In this document: piece by piece, positions 1 through 6,565 of the stretch
Layout of the letters: each line of letters starts with the position of its first letter
How positions within the stretch are numbered: the first letter of the stretch is position 1
Source: Phyllobacteriaceae bacterium
GTDB taxonomy: Bacteria; Pseudomonadota; Alphaproteobacteria; Rhizobiales; Rhizobiaceae
Assembly: GCA_024645155.1 (NCBI GenBank)
Contig: JAHEGF010000102.1
Location: 1 to 10,587, forward strand
Length of the DNA stretch: 10,587 nt
Reading direction: 5' to 3'
Program-made: the position numbers and the translations under genes
Notes under the pieces: model-generated
Databases searched by the model: none
What the model was told of the DNA's origin: nothing
The model's input: only the letters and a program-made list of their open reading frames with translations

Positions 1-128
1 AGGTGAACCTACTGACTTTTTCAACGGAGTAGGCGGTTTTTACCAATCGGGATCGGAAATCAAAGGTCTTGAACGGGCTCGGAGCAGAATTTGCTGGTGT
101 CACAATATTGTGCCCAAATTTGTAGATA
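1..128. other. Left flank outside the insertion sequence, no gene recognised
   Basis: One plus-strand frame is open from position 2 across the IS boundary (about 50 codons). Its peptide resembles nothing I recognise and lacks a start in view. The other two plus frames carry stops. It does not read like the missing part of the alpha/beta hydrolase whose tail lies on the other side of the insertion sequence. It could be intergenic DNA, the end of a gene that starts outside the window, or the end of an older mobile element. Confidence 0.4.
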
Positions 129-147
129 TGTCGTTACTCGCGGGACA
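129..147 (+). repeat. IS left terminal inverted repeat
   Basis: TGTCGTTACTCGCGGGACA pairs with the reverse complement of 1095-1113 at 15 of 19 positions. It begins with TGT, common for IS481-family ends, and sits about 40 bp before the transposase ribosome-binding site. Confidence 0.6.
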
Positions 148-187
148 TTTCCATTAACCTCCCATTTCTGGGAAGAAGGAGATGTTC

Positions 188-1084
188 ATGAACAGGGATC
201 AACGCGAGATTCAACGTAAATTACGCATTCTTCAGTATGCTGATGAGACCGGCCATGTTGCCAAGACGTGCAGGTTTTTTGGTATTGGCAGATCAAGTTT
301 TTACCGTTGGCGTGAGCTATACAACAAGCACGGTGAAGCAGGCCTGATCAACCGACCATCTATTCCAAAGCAACATTACAACAGGACGCCGGTTGAGATT
401 GAAGAGAAGGTCCTCCATCTTCGTCGCAAATACCATCTCGGGCCGATGAGGATCGTTTGGTATCTGGCACGATACCATGGCATCAAAATCTCAGACGCAA
501 CGGTCTCCCGAATGCTTAAGCGCAATGGAATGAACCGCCTTCCCAGAGGAATTCGATTACGCAAGGTGCACACCAGGCGTTATAACAAACAAGTCCCCGG
601 CCATCACATCCAGATGGATGTCAAGTTCCTATCATTCAAAGGAAAGCGTGGCGAGAAAGTCCGTCGCTTCCAGTTCACGGCCATCGATGACGCGACCCGG
701 GTGCGGGCGCTCAAAATCTACGAGAAACACACCCAGGCAAGTGCAATCGACTTCGTTGACTACGTCATCGAGAAGTTCCCATTCCGTATCAAGGAAATCC
801 GCACCGACAACGGCCATGAGTTCCAGGCCAAGTTCCATTGGCATGTCGAGGATCAAGGTATCCGCCACGCCTATATCAAGCGGGCATCACCGCAACTAAA
901 TGGAAAAGTCGAGCGCTCACATCGATCAGATGAGCAGGAATTTTACCAGCTTCTCAGCTACAAAGGCGATGTCGATCTGGAAGCTAAACTCGACGAATGG
1001 GAGCGATTTTATAACTTCCATCGACCGCATGGAGCTTTCAATGGAAAAACCCCTTACGAAGCACTCAGAGAAAAGCTAAATTAA
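188..1084 (+). CDS. IS481-family DDE transposase, intact
   Basis: This 298-residue transposase catalyses cut-and-paste or copy-paste movement of its own element. An N-terminal helix-turn-helix (about residues 5-55, with FFGIGRSSFYRWRELY) should bind the terminal repeats. A second winged-helix-like stretch follows to about 115, then an integrase-core (rve) fold. The catalytic triad is visible: D144 in IQMDVKF, D207 in RTDNGHEF and E242 in NGKVERSH. This gives the D-D-34-E spacing of the IS3/IS481 group. The C-terminal FYNFHRPHGAFNGKTPYEAL signature is also typical. I chose ATG 188 because AAGGAG (176-181) lies six bases upstream. The in-frame ATG at 182 sits directly on that site and is a worse start. 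No frameshift or internal stop is seen, so it may be active. Confidence 0.92.
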   Translation: MNRDQREIQRKLRILQYADETGHVAKTCRFFGIGRSSFYRWRELYNKHGEAGLINRPSIPKQHYNRTPVEIEEKVLHLRRKYHLGPMRIVWYLARYHGIKISDATVSRMLKRNGMNRLPRGIRLRKVHTRRYNKQVPGHHIQMDVKFLSFKGKRGEKVRRFQFTAIDDATRVRALKIYEKHTQASAIDFVDYVIEKFPFRIKEIRTDNGHEFQAKFHWHVEDQGIRHAYIKRASPQLNGKVERSHRSDEQEFYQLLSYKGDVDLEAKLDEWERFYNFHRPHGAFNGKTPYEALREKLN

Positions 1085-1094
1085 CCAAATTGGG

Positions 1095-1113
1095 TGTCTC
1101 GAGAGTAACCGCA
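1095..1113 (-). repeat. IS right terminal inverted repeat
   Basis: Read on the minus strand this is TGCGGTTACTCTCGAGACA, matching the left end at 15 of 19 positions. It begins 10 bp after the transposase stop codon, the compact arrangement usual for these elements. Confidence 0.6.
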
Positions 1114-1284
1114 CCTTACAGATCGGAAGACGAACTCTGCCCGCTCCAACGGCACCGGGACATTGCGTCCATACTGCCGAACGCGCAGCTCGAGATTGTA
1201 GCAGGGGCCGGACACATCACCACTCTCGAAGCACCGGATAGGATCAATGCGCTGATCGGTGGTTTTGTCAAAAAGTGGTCTTGA
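1114..1284 (+). pseudogene. Alpha/beta hydrolase, C-terminal remnant cut by the insertion sequence
   Basis: An open frame running out of the IS right end encodes about 55 residues that look like the end of an alpha/beta-hydrolase-fold enzyme. SEDELCPLQRHRDIA resembles the strand-turn that carries the catalytic Asp. GAGHITTLEAP carries the catalytic His, followed by the final helix and a TGA at 1282. The nucleophile elbow, the oxyanion region and every start signal are missing, so this is a broken gene. Relatives with these two motifs include enol-lactone hydrolases and ring-cleavage-product hydrolases. Either would fit an aromatic-degradation locus, but the fragment is too short to assign a substrate. 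The IS end supplies the first codons of the open frame, so its formal start (TTG 1090) has no meaning. Confidence 0.75.
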
Positions 1285-1539
1285 CCAAAATCGGACCTAT
1301 TGTGGCTTAGCTCGATAAAGTTTGACCGCTACATATTATTGCCTGTACACCTTATAATGGCCCATGAGCGGCGGCAGGACAGCTGGTTTTTTGAGATACA
1401 CAAATTTGGTACACGATTGACTTATGGCTGTTCGGTTAGTGCTCTGTATTTTAGAGATAAATAGCGGTGACTAGTCCGGCCAGGGGCCCTTTGTTTCTGC
1501 TCGGCTATTCGAAAAGAAGGGCAGCGGCTCTGCTGCTCA
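1285..1539. other. Gene-free tail between hydrolase remnant and mobA
   Basis: This 255-bp stretch has no credible coding frame in either direction. Apart from the small hairpin near 1521-1536 I see no clear regulatory structure. CAAATTTG at 1401-1408 is a self-palindrome that also occurs at 115-122 just outside the IS left end. I do not treat it as an element end. Confidence 0.5.
1512..1536 (-). terminator. Weak candidate terminator after mobA
   Basis: On the minus strand, just past the mobA stop, GCAGC-AGAGCC-GCTGC forms a 5-bp stem with a 6-base loop, followed by CCTTCTTTTC. The stem is short and the T tract interrupted, so this is only a plausible intrinsic terminator. Confidence 0.35.
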
Positions 1540-3459
1540 TTATGTCGCCAGCATGAAACCATCGAAGAAGGCGGCAAGATCGGCATGTCCGGCAAGCGGC
1601 AGAATATGCGCTACATACTGATCCGGCCGAACTATGATGATGCAACCGTATTTGCGGTCGATGCCGCGAATATCGAAAATGTCGTTGCCGATTTTCAGAT
1701 CGGCGCAGAACACCTTTTCATAGTCGCACAGCCCATACGGCCCTTTCCGGGGCCTGACGAGTGAAGGCATACTGCCATACGCCAGATCCCGGAATCCTTG
1801 CTGAAATACCGCACGAAAGTCGATCACCGCATCGATGTCTTCATTTTTTCGCGTGTATTTGACGATCGGCGAACCCGGCGCAGATTCAAGATATTCACAA
1901 AGCTCGAAAATGCCCGATCCGGATTGGCCAAGATCCTTGTTCCCGGCGAAGGCAAAGATGCGCCAGCGGGCATCGGCCTCGACCGCATGGCCCAGTTGCA
2001 TGGGCCTGGCATCCGCCAGCCTGATCACCGGTGCGGAATGGAACCGTTTCCCGATTTCCTGGCCTGTGGCCAGATTCTGATGCACTGATTTTCCGACAAT
2101 CATCGAAGGCTCATAGCAAACCGACAGTCCGGCGGTAAAAACGCCGTTTTCGATAAACTGCTTTTGAAAGCGTGGCATGCCTGCGCCGTCAAGTTCGGAT
2201 TTCCCGGGAGGTGCGCTCATGATGCGCGCCCATTCGTGATCTGTATCGACAAGGCGCTTCGCCTCAAGCCAGCGTTCGGCGGAATAGGTGTGCAGGAGGC
2301 CGGGTTTGGAACGGCCGGTCAGCACCTGCACCAGCTTCCAGCCGAGATTGAACGTGTCCCCCATTGAAACATTCATGCCTTGTCCCGCCTTCGGGCTATG
2401 GGTGTGGCATGCATCGCCGGCGATAAAGACCCGCGGAATGCGGGTGCCTATTTCACCCGCGGTCACATCGTCAAACCTGTTGGTCAGGCGATGTCCGATT
2501 TCATATATCGACCACCACACGACTTCCTTCACGTCAATCGAATAGGGATGCATGATCCGGTTCGCCGCCGCGTGAATGTCGTCGAATGTGAGTTTTTTGG
2601 CAGCGACGCGCTCGTCGGGATTGAGCTTGTCGAGTTCGACATACATCCGGAAGAGAAACCCGCCTTCGCGCGGCAGGATCAGCACGTTGCCTTCGTTGGC
2701 GGACTGGACCAGGCATTTCATCCGCACATCAGGGAAATCTGTATTGGCGAGGATATCTGTCACACCCCAGGCCTGGTTGGCGGTGTCGCCATGCAACTTG
2801 CCGCCTATCGCTGCGCGCACGGCACTGCGCGCGCCGTCACAGCCAACGACGTAGTTGGCGCGCACTGTCACTGTTTGGCCTTCATGCCCGGGGTCCACCC
2901 TTTCCAGTTCAATAGTCACAGGATGATCATTGGTATCGGGGTCCACAGCCAGGCCGCTCAGTTGAAGCGCGTAATCCGGCTCCAACCGCGAGGGAGAGTT
3001 GCGCATGACATCGAGATAGAGCTCATGCACGCGCGCCTGGTTCATCAGTGTATGCGGCATCTCCGAAAGGTCATCGGCCACATCCTGCACACTGCCATTG
3101 CGAATGATGCCGCCGGGGTTTGCGGGGTCCGGAACCCAAAAGGCGGTCTCGTTGACCCAGTAGGCTTCTTCCTTGACTTTATCTGCAAATCCGAACGCCT
3201 GAAACATCTCCATCGAGCGGACATTGATACCGTCAGCCTGGCCTTTTTCGATCGGCCCCGACTTCTGTTCCACGATCCTTGTGATGATGCCGGGATAGGC
3301 CGAAAGCTGTGCCGCCAGGGTCAGGCCGGCCGGGCCGCAACCAACGATCAGAACATCGACCTTCTCGGGGAGGCGCCCCTGGCCGGTTTCGGCGCGCGCC
3401 GGTGCGGCCCTGGAAACTCTCGGGTCACCGGGCCTGAACCCGTCCAGGTAAAATTGCAT
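1540..3459 (-). CDS. mobA: 3-hydroxybenzoate 4-monooxygenase (FAD, NADPH), MobA-like
   Basis: This cytosolic flavoprotein likely hydroxylates 3-hydroxybenzoate at C4 to give protocatechuate, using FAD, NADPH and O2. At 639 residues it matches Comamonas testosteroni MobA in length and, from memory, along its whole sequence. Visible motifs are the dinucleotide fold GCGPAG (40-45), the DG motif GCDGARS (206-212) and the FAD-ribityl motif AGDACHTHSPKAGQGMN (347-363). A C-terminal thioredoxin-like domain (about 470-639) ends in RPDQYVAHILPL. Residues equivalent to the MobA substrate pocket appear kept: D76 in GQADGI, H136 in MPHTLM, K248 in VRMKC and Y273 in RMYVELD. This mapping is from memory. 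A GAAAGGGAAG ribosome-binding site precedes ATG 3459. The gene is monocistronic and divergent from the TRAP receptor. Phenol or 3-(3-hydroxyphenyl)propionate hydroxylases are the main alternatives, but the N-terminus (MQFYLDGFRPGDP) favours MobA. Confidence 0.87.
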   Translation of the reverse strand: MQFYLDGFRPGDPRVSRAAPARAETGQGRLPEKVDVLIVGCGPAGLTLAAQLSAYPGIITRIVEQKSGPIEKGQADGINVRSMEMFQAFGFADKVKEEAYWVNETAFWVPDPANPGGIIRNGSVQDVADDLSEMPHTLMNQARVHELYLDVMRNSPSRLEPDYALQLSGLAVDPDTNDHPVTIELERVDPGHEGQTVTVRANYVVGCDGARSAVRAAIGGKLHGDTANQAWGVTDILANTDFPDVRMKCLVQSANEGNVLILPREGGFLFRMYVELDKLNPDERVAAKKLTFDDIHAAANRIMHPYSIDVKEVVWWSIYEIGHRLTNRFDDVTAGEIGTRIPRVFIAGDACHTHSPKAGQGMNVSMGDTFNLGWKLVQVLTGRSKPGLLHTYSAERWLEAKRLVDTDHEWARIMSAPPGKSELDGAGMPRFQKQFIENGVFTAGLSVCYEPSMIVGKSVHQNLATGQEIGKRFHSAPVIRLADARPMQLGHAVEADARWRIFAFAGNKDLGQSGSGIFELCEYLESAPGSPIVKYTRKNEDIDAVIDFRAVFQQGFRDLAYGSMPSLVRPRKGPYGLCDYEKVFCADLKIGNDIFDIRGIDRKYGCIIIVRPDQYVAHILPLAGHADLAAFFDGFMLAT

Positions 3460-3562
3460 TTCGTCTTCCCTTTCTCGATGGCACTTTCGGTCTACTGCCT
3501 GCCTGAACGCCTTCCGGTCGTGTTGCAGATCGCTTTTTGCATAATATTTCTTTACATATGAA

Positions 3563-3583
3563 CGGTATCCGATAAAAATACCG
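3563..3583. promoter_or_regulatory. Inverted repeat CGGTAT-N9-ATACCG, candidate operator
   Basis: Perfect 6-bp arms at 3563-3568 and 3578-3583 enclose CCGATAAAA. The site is about 100 bp upstream of the mobA start, on the mobA side of the spacer. The arms recall GGTA/TACC half-sites of GntR-type regulators, but the spacing differs from their usual compact operator, so no regulator is assigned. Confidence 0.4.
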
Positions 3584-3661
3584 ATCCAGCGGGCATCGTG
3601 ATTACAATAGTGAAATATAATTCATCATATATTATCACGATCATGCAAGAACCAACCGGGC

Positions 3662-3677
3662 ATTGCAGAATTGCAAT
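3662..3677. promoter_or_regulatory. Palindrome ATTGCA-GAAT-TGCAAT, candidate operator
   Basis: Perfect 6-bp arms are separated by four bases, about 70 bp upstream of the TRAP receptor start. It contains two TGCA cores. TGCA pairs are recalled as part of operators bound by the benzoyl-CoA-responsive BzdR/BoxR regulators, although with a six-base gap. The match is suggestive only. Confidence 0.42.
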
Positions 3678-3745
3678 ATCCTGAAAAAATTGCGAGGCAA
3701 AACAGCCCGCATGACCCGTGTCATCGAACACCTGGAGGAATAAAC

Positions 3746-4798
3746 ATGAAGAAAATAACACAAAGACTGGCCGGTTTTGCCTGTGCCATCGTAATGGCAA
3801 TGGTGGTGTCGGTCGCGGCTATGCCCGGTGCATGGGCGCAGGAAGTTACCCTGAAACTGCACCACTTCCTGCCACCGCAGGCAAATGTGCCCAAGCTGGT
3901 GCTTGATGTATGGGCCGACAAGGTCGAAAAGGATTCCGGCGGGCGAATAAAGATTGACCGGTTCCCGTCCATGCAACTCGGCGGAAAACCGCCGGAACTC
4001 ATGGACCAGGCAATCGACGGAGTCGCCGACGTTGTGTGGACCGTGGTTGGGTACACCCCCGGCCGTTATCCGCGCACCGAGGTGTTCGAACTTCCCTTCA
4101 TGATGACCAATGCCGAGGCCGTTTCACGGGCCTATTGGGAAATGTTTGAAAAGGACATGAAAGACGAGGAGTTCAAGAACGTCCATATCCTGGCGACCTG
4201 GGTTCACGGACCTGGTCTTATTCATTCCGCCGAGCCGGTAAGAACCGTCGAGGACATGAAGGGCCTGAAAGTGCGTGGCGGCTCGCGTACGATCAATATG
4301 CTACTCGAAGAACTTGGTGCCACTCCGGTCGGCATGCCGGTACCTGCGGTCGCGGAAGGCCTTTCGAAGGGTGTGATCACCGCAACAACCATTCCGTGGG
4401 AAGTCACTTCGGCGCTGAAGGTACCTGAACTGGTCAAGAACCATACCGAATTTTCAAACCGCGCCCTCTACACGCTTACCTTCGTGCTTGCCATGAATAA
4501 GGCGAAATATGACAGCCTGCCGGACGATCTGAAAAAGGTCATTGACGACAATTCGGGAATGGAACTGTCGGCATTTGCCGGCAAGACCCAGGCTGACGCC
4601 GACGGTCCGGCACGCCAGATCGCTGTCGATATGGGAAACAACATCATAACGTTGACGGATGAGGAAGTTGCCAAGTGGCGTGAAGCTGCGCAACCGATCT
4701 ATGATGCGTGGGCAGCCGACATGGACTCGAAAGGTTACGACGGCAAGGGCCTGATCGCCGAAGCCCAGGCGCTGATCGAGAAGTACACCAACAAGTAA
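3746..4798 (+). CDS. TRAP transporter periplasmic substrate-binding protein (DctP family)
   Basis: This is a 350-residue secreted receptor that should bind a carboxylate in the periplasm and hand it to a TRAP permease. A Sec signal peptide is clear: MKKITQR, a hydrophobic core to about residue 27, then a likely cut at AWA|QE (31/32). The mature part has the DctP pattern. LKLHHFLPP is the first strand, ELPFM sits in the hinge region, and GLKVRGGSRTINMLLEELGA is the region of the conserved ligand-binding arginine, followed by TPVGMPVPAV. I chose ATG 3746 because CTGGAGGAA lies seven bases upstream and the signal peptide starts there. The frame is open upstream to 3671 but without a signal. No DctQ or DctM membrane genes adjoin it. 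Its place between mobA and the box operon suggests an aromatic-acid ligand, which is inference. Confidence 0.9.
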   Translation: MKKITQRLAGFACAIVMAMVVSVAAMPGAWAQEVTLKLHHFLPPQANVPKLVLDVWADKVEKDSGGRIKIDRFPSMQLGGKPPELMDQAIDGVADVVWTVVGYTPGRYPRTEVFELPFMMTNAEAVSRAYWEMFEKDMKDEEFKNVHILATWVHGPGLIHSAEPVRTVEDMKGLKVRGGSRTINMLLEELGATPVGMPVPAVAEGLSKGVITATTIPWEVTSALKVPELVKNHTEFSNRALYTLTFVLAMNKAKYDSLPDDLKKVIDDNSGMELSAFAGKTQADADGPARQIAVDMGNNIITLTDEEVAKWREAAQPIYDAWAADMDSKGYDGKGLIAEAQALIEKYTNK

Positions 4799-4823
4799 TT
4801 GCAGTTGGGACCGAAACCAGGAG

Positions 4824-4848
4824 ATGGCGGCTTTCGGGCCGCCATTTT
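4824..4848 (+). terminator. Rho-independent terminator after the TRAP receptor gene
   Basis: ATGGCGGC-TTTCGG-GCCGCCAT is a perfect 8-bp GC-rich stem (4824-4831 with 4838-4845) followed by a TTTT run. It lies 26 bp after the stop codon. The converging box operon ends at 4882, so the same hairpin may also slow minus-strand transcription, though no T tract follows on that side. Confidence 0.88.
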
Positions 4849-4881
4849 CATATCCGGAGATTACCACCCGTGGCTTCGAGA

Positions 4882-5295
4882 TCAGCCGGCTACAAGCGGC
4901 TCTATTTTCGAACGGATATAGTCGGGGATCGAGATCTTCATGTGAGCACTCGAAATGACAAACACCGACACAAACTGCCCTTCGAAGCACAGTTTGGCAT
5001 CCTGAAATCCCTTAACCGAAAACCGGACCGAGCTGGTACCGATCTTCATCAGCCGCACCTCACATTTCAACCGGTGACGAGGGGTTACCGGTCTGGAAAA
5101 GTCCAGGCTCAAATGGACAAAAGGTGTTCCATTGTCGCGGTCGACGTTCAGTTCGAACCAGTCAATGCCGGTATTGTGTTCCCACCAGGCATCGATTGCC
5201 TCCAGCGCAAAATAGGGGATCCTGCCAGTAAAGGCGATTTCCGCCGGATCACAGTCGGCCCAGCCAACGCGAATGGTGTGCGTGAAAGGGTCCAT
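4882..5295 (-). CDS. Hotdog-fold acyl-CoA thioesterase (4-hydroxybenzoyl-CoA thioesterase family)
   Basis: This 137-residue single-domain hotdog enzyme would hydrolyse an aromatic acyl-CoA to the free acid and CoA in the cytosol. The N-terminal signature VGWADCDPAEIAFTGRIPYF (residues 10-29) matches the 4-HBT motif. D16 takes the place of the catalytic Asp of the Pseudomonas enzyme, followed by the long helix with ALEAIDAWWEH. It is the last gene of the box operon and begins only three bases after the boxA stop, so translation is probably coupled. In this setting a likely job is to recover CoA from excess benzoyl-CoA or from non-productive hydroxybenzoyl-CoA. The true substrate cannot be read from sequence. 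A role on 4-hydroxybenzoyl-CoA itself is possible but no dehalogenase or matching ligase is seen. Confidence 0.85.
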   Translation of the reverse strand: MDPFTHTIRVGWADCDPAEIAFTGRIPYFALEAIDAWWEHNTGIDWFELNVDRDNGTPFVHLSLDFSRPVTPRHRLKCEVRLMKIGTSSVRFSVKGFQDAKLCFEGQFVSVFVISSAHMKISIPDYIRSKIEPLVAG

Positions 5296-5298
5296 GCG

Positions 5299-6492
5299 TC
5301 AGTATGTTTCCACGTGGTAGCGGCCTGACTCGCGCATGGTGTCGCGCAGCGTTTTCCAGTCGAGTCTTGCCGTTTGTGCGATGTCTCCAAGGGCCTGCTC
5401 GACACCACTTTCCATGGCCTTCAGCCCGCAAACGTAGATATAGGTATTGTCGCTGCCAAGCACGCTGGCCAAGTCATCTTTCTGCTGCCTCATCATGTCC
5501 TGCACATAGTTCTTCTTTTCACCTGGAACCCGGGAAAAGGCGAAATTCTTTTTCAGTAGTGTTTCCGGGACTTTTGCAAGCGGGCCGAAATAGGGAAGTG
5601 ATCCCGGCGTACGGGCGCCAAAGTAAATCGACATGCCGCCGCCGCCCTCCGGCAATGTCCGCTGCCGGCGCATCGTAAAACCACGAAACGGTGCCGATCC
5701 GGTTCCGGTGCAGATCATGATAATATTGGCCTGTGGATCATTCGGCATCAGGAATGTTGATCCATAGGGCCCGGATATTTCGATCTCGTCGCCCCTTTGC
5801 AAGTCGCAAATATAGTTCGAGCAGACTCCTTCGGGTTCACGCTTTACGGTCAGGGACAGATTGTTTGTATTTGGCCGCTCGCCGTCGCGCGGACTGGAAA
5901 CAGAATACAGGCGCATCAGATGCGGGCGGCCGTTGGCGTCTGTGCCCGGTGGTGTAACGCCAATGCTTTGGCCTTCAAGGACGGGGAAGGGAACTGTTCC
6001 CAAATTCAGGATAATGTGGCGGACATCGCTATCGGAACCTTCCTCGGTCAGGCGGTAATTCCCCTGAACGGTGGCTTTCGCCGGTTTCTTGGCGGAGAAA
6101 AGATTGACGGTCGGCTTGGAAGCTGACTTCGGTGCCAATGCGGCGCCACCGGCACCGGCATGTGCTTCTGCCAATAAAGCCGCCACGACATCGTCATGAG
6201 CCTCAATGACGCCTGTCTCCGCTTCGCCCTTTTGCAATTCGGCCTGTTCCGGCAGATCAAACCAGCCAAGCTGTTCTTCAAGCGAATACGGTGTTTCAAC
6301 AACGCGCCAGTTGTCGATCGAACCGGTCGGGCACGGCGCGATACAGGCCATGCAGAAATTGCACTTGGAGGCATCGACGACCACATTATTGTCGTCATGG
6401 GTAATTGCGCCGATCGGACATGCTTCCTCGCAAGTATGACAGCGGATGCATATTTCCGGATCAATCAGATGCTGTTTGACAGGTTTGGTCAT
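5299..6492 (-). CDS. boxA: Benzoyl-CoA 2,3-epoxidase reductase component BoxA
   Basis: BoxA is a soluble iron-sulfur flavoprotein that takes electrons from NADPH and delivers them to BoxB. The 397 residues show two ferredoxin-type [4Fe-4S] motifs: C15, C18, C21, C25 and C44, C47, C50, C54, each ending CP. An Ala/Gly/Lys-rich linker follows (about 105-142), then a ferredoxin-NADP reductase module. In that module RLYSVSS (194-200) is the FAD motif, GTGSAPFRG (263-271) the NADPH-binding loop and YVCG (353-356) the nicotinamide-side motif. The chain ends in an aromatic Tyr, as FNR-type enzymes do. Order and length match BoxA of Azoarcus. It lies between boxB (73-bp gap with a hairpin) and the thioesterase (3-bp gap). 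The bases upstream of ATG 6492 (GGGAC) are a weak ribosome-binding site. Confidence 0.95.
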   Translation of the reverse strand: MTKPVKQHLIDPEICIRCHTCEEACPIGAITHDDNNVVVDASKCNFCMACIAPCPTGSIDNWRVVETPYSLEEQLGWFDLPEQAELQKGEAETGVIEAHDDVVAALLAEAHAGAGGAALAPKSASKPTVNLFSAKKPAKATVQGNYRLTEEGSDSDVRHIILNLGTVPFPVLEGQSIGVTPPGTDANGRPHLMRLYSVSSPRDGERPNTNNLSLTVKREPEGVCSNYICDLQRGDEIEISGPYGSTFLMPNDPQANIIMICTGTGSAPFRGFTMRRQRTLPEGGGGMSIYFGARTPGSLPYFGPLAKVPETLLKKNFAFSRVPGEKKNYVQDMMRQQKDDLASVLGSDNTYIYVCGLKAMESGVEQALGDIAQTARLDWKTLRDTMRESGRYHVETY

Positions 6493-6520
6493 GTCTGTCC
6501 CGAACGTTGTTTGTTGTTAT

Positions 6521-6547
6521 CTGCCCGGGCTTTGAAATTCCGGGCAG
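6521..6547 (-). other. Strong stem-loop between boxB and boxA
   Basis: On the minus-strand transcript CTGCCCGG pairs perfectly with CCGGGCAG around an 11-base loop, in the 73-bp gap between the boxB stop and the boxA start. The bases after it (ATAACAACAAACAACG) contain no T run, so it does not look like an intrinsic terminator. A role in mRNA processing or stability, protecting the boxCB part, is an inference. Confidence 0.6.
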
Positions 6548-6565
6548 TCAGTTTCGCCGCCTGGC

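Larger units (their letters stand above)
129..1113 (+). mobile_element. IS481-type insertion sequence, about 985 bp
   Basis: The element is a single transposase gene bounded by imperfect terminal inverted repeats. Left end 129-147 (TGTCGTTACTCGCGGGACA) and the reverse complement of 1095-1113 (TGCGGTTACTCTCGAGACA) agree at 15 of 19 positions, including a run GTTACTC and a run GACA. The TGT-type left tip, the size near 1 kb, one undivided ORF, and the transposase stop close to the right end all fit the IS481 family. I see no target-site duplication: the bases before 129 (...TGTAGATA) and after 1113 (CCTTACAG...) do not match. The element therefore either lost one flank through a later deletion or my boundaries are a few bases off. 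The body looks lower in GC than the catabolic genes to its right, as expected for a mobile insert. Confidence 0.72.
3460..3745. promoter_or_regulatory. Divergent control region between mobA and the TRAP receptor gene
   Basis: These 286 bp are much richer in A and T than the genes on either side and must hold both promoters. They contain an inverted repeat at 3563-3583, a TATAAT hexamer at 3616-3621 with no good -35 partner, and a perfect palindrome at 3662-3677. ATTGC/GCAAT occurs four times (3662, 3670, 3673, 3689). Two TGCA tetramers lie ten bases apart at 3524 and 3538. No regulator gene is adjacent in the window. Confidence 0.6.

Noticed and set aside
99..122. Alternative IS left end at GTCACAATATTGTGCCCAAATTTG
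   Set aside because: It matches the right end at only about 15 of 24 positions, mostly through the palindromic CAAATTTG. The repeat at 129-147 aligns more tightly (15 of 19).
1401..1421. Alternative IS right end near CAAATTTGGTACACGATTGAC
   Set aside because: Similarity is limited to a self-palindromic octamer. This end would place the hydrolase remnant inside the element, which is implausible for a 1-kb IS481-type IS.
3524..3541. TGCA-N10-TGCA as a BoxR/BzdR-type operator
   Set aside because: The recalled spacing for that operator is six bases. Two tetramers at another spacing carry little weight.
2380..3561. Long plus-strand open frame (393 codons) antisense to mobA
   Set aside because: It lies almost wholly opposite a clear MobA-like gene, has no recognisable domain or start signal, and long antisense frames are common in GC-rich genes.
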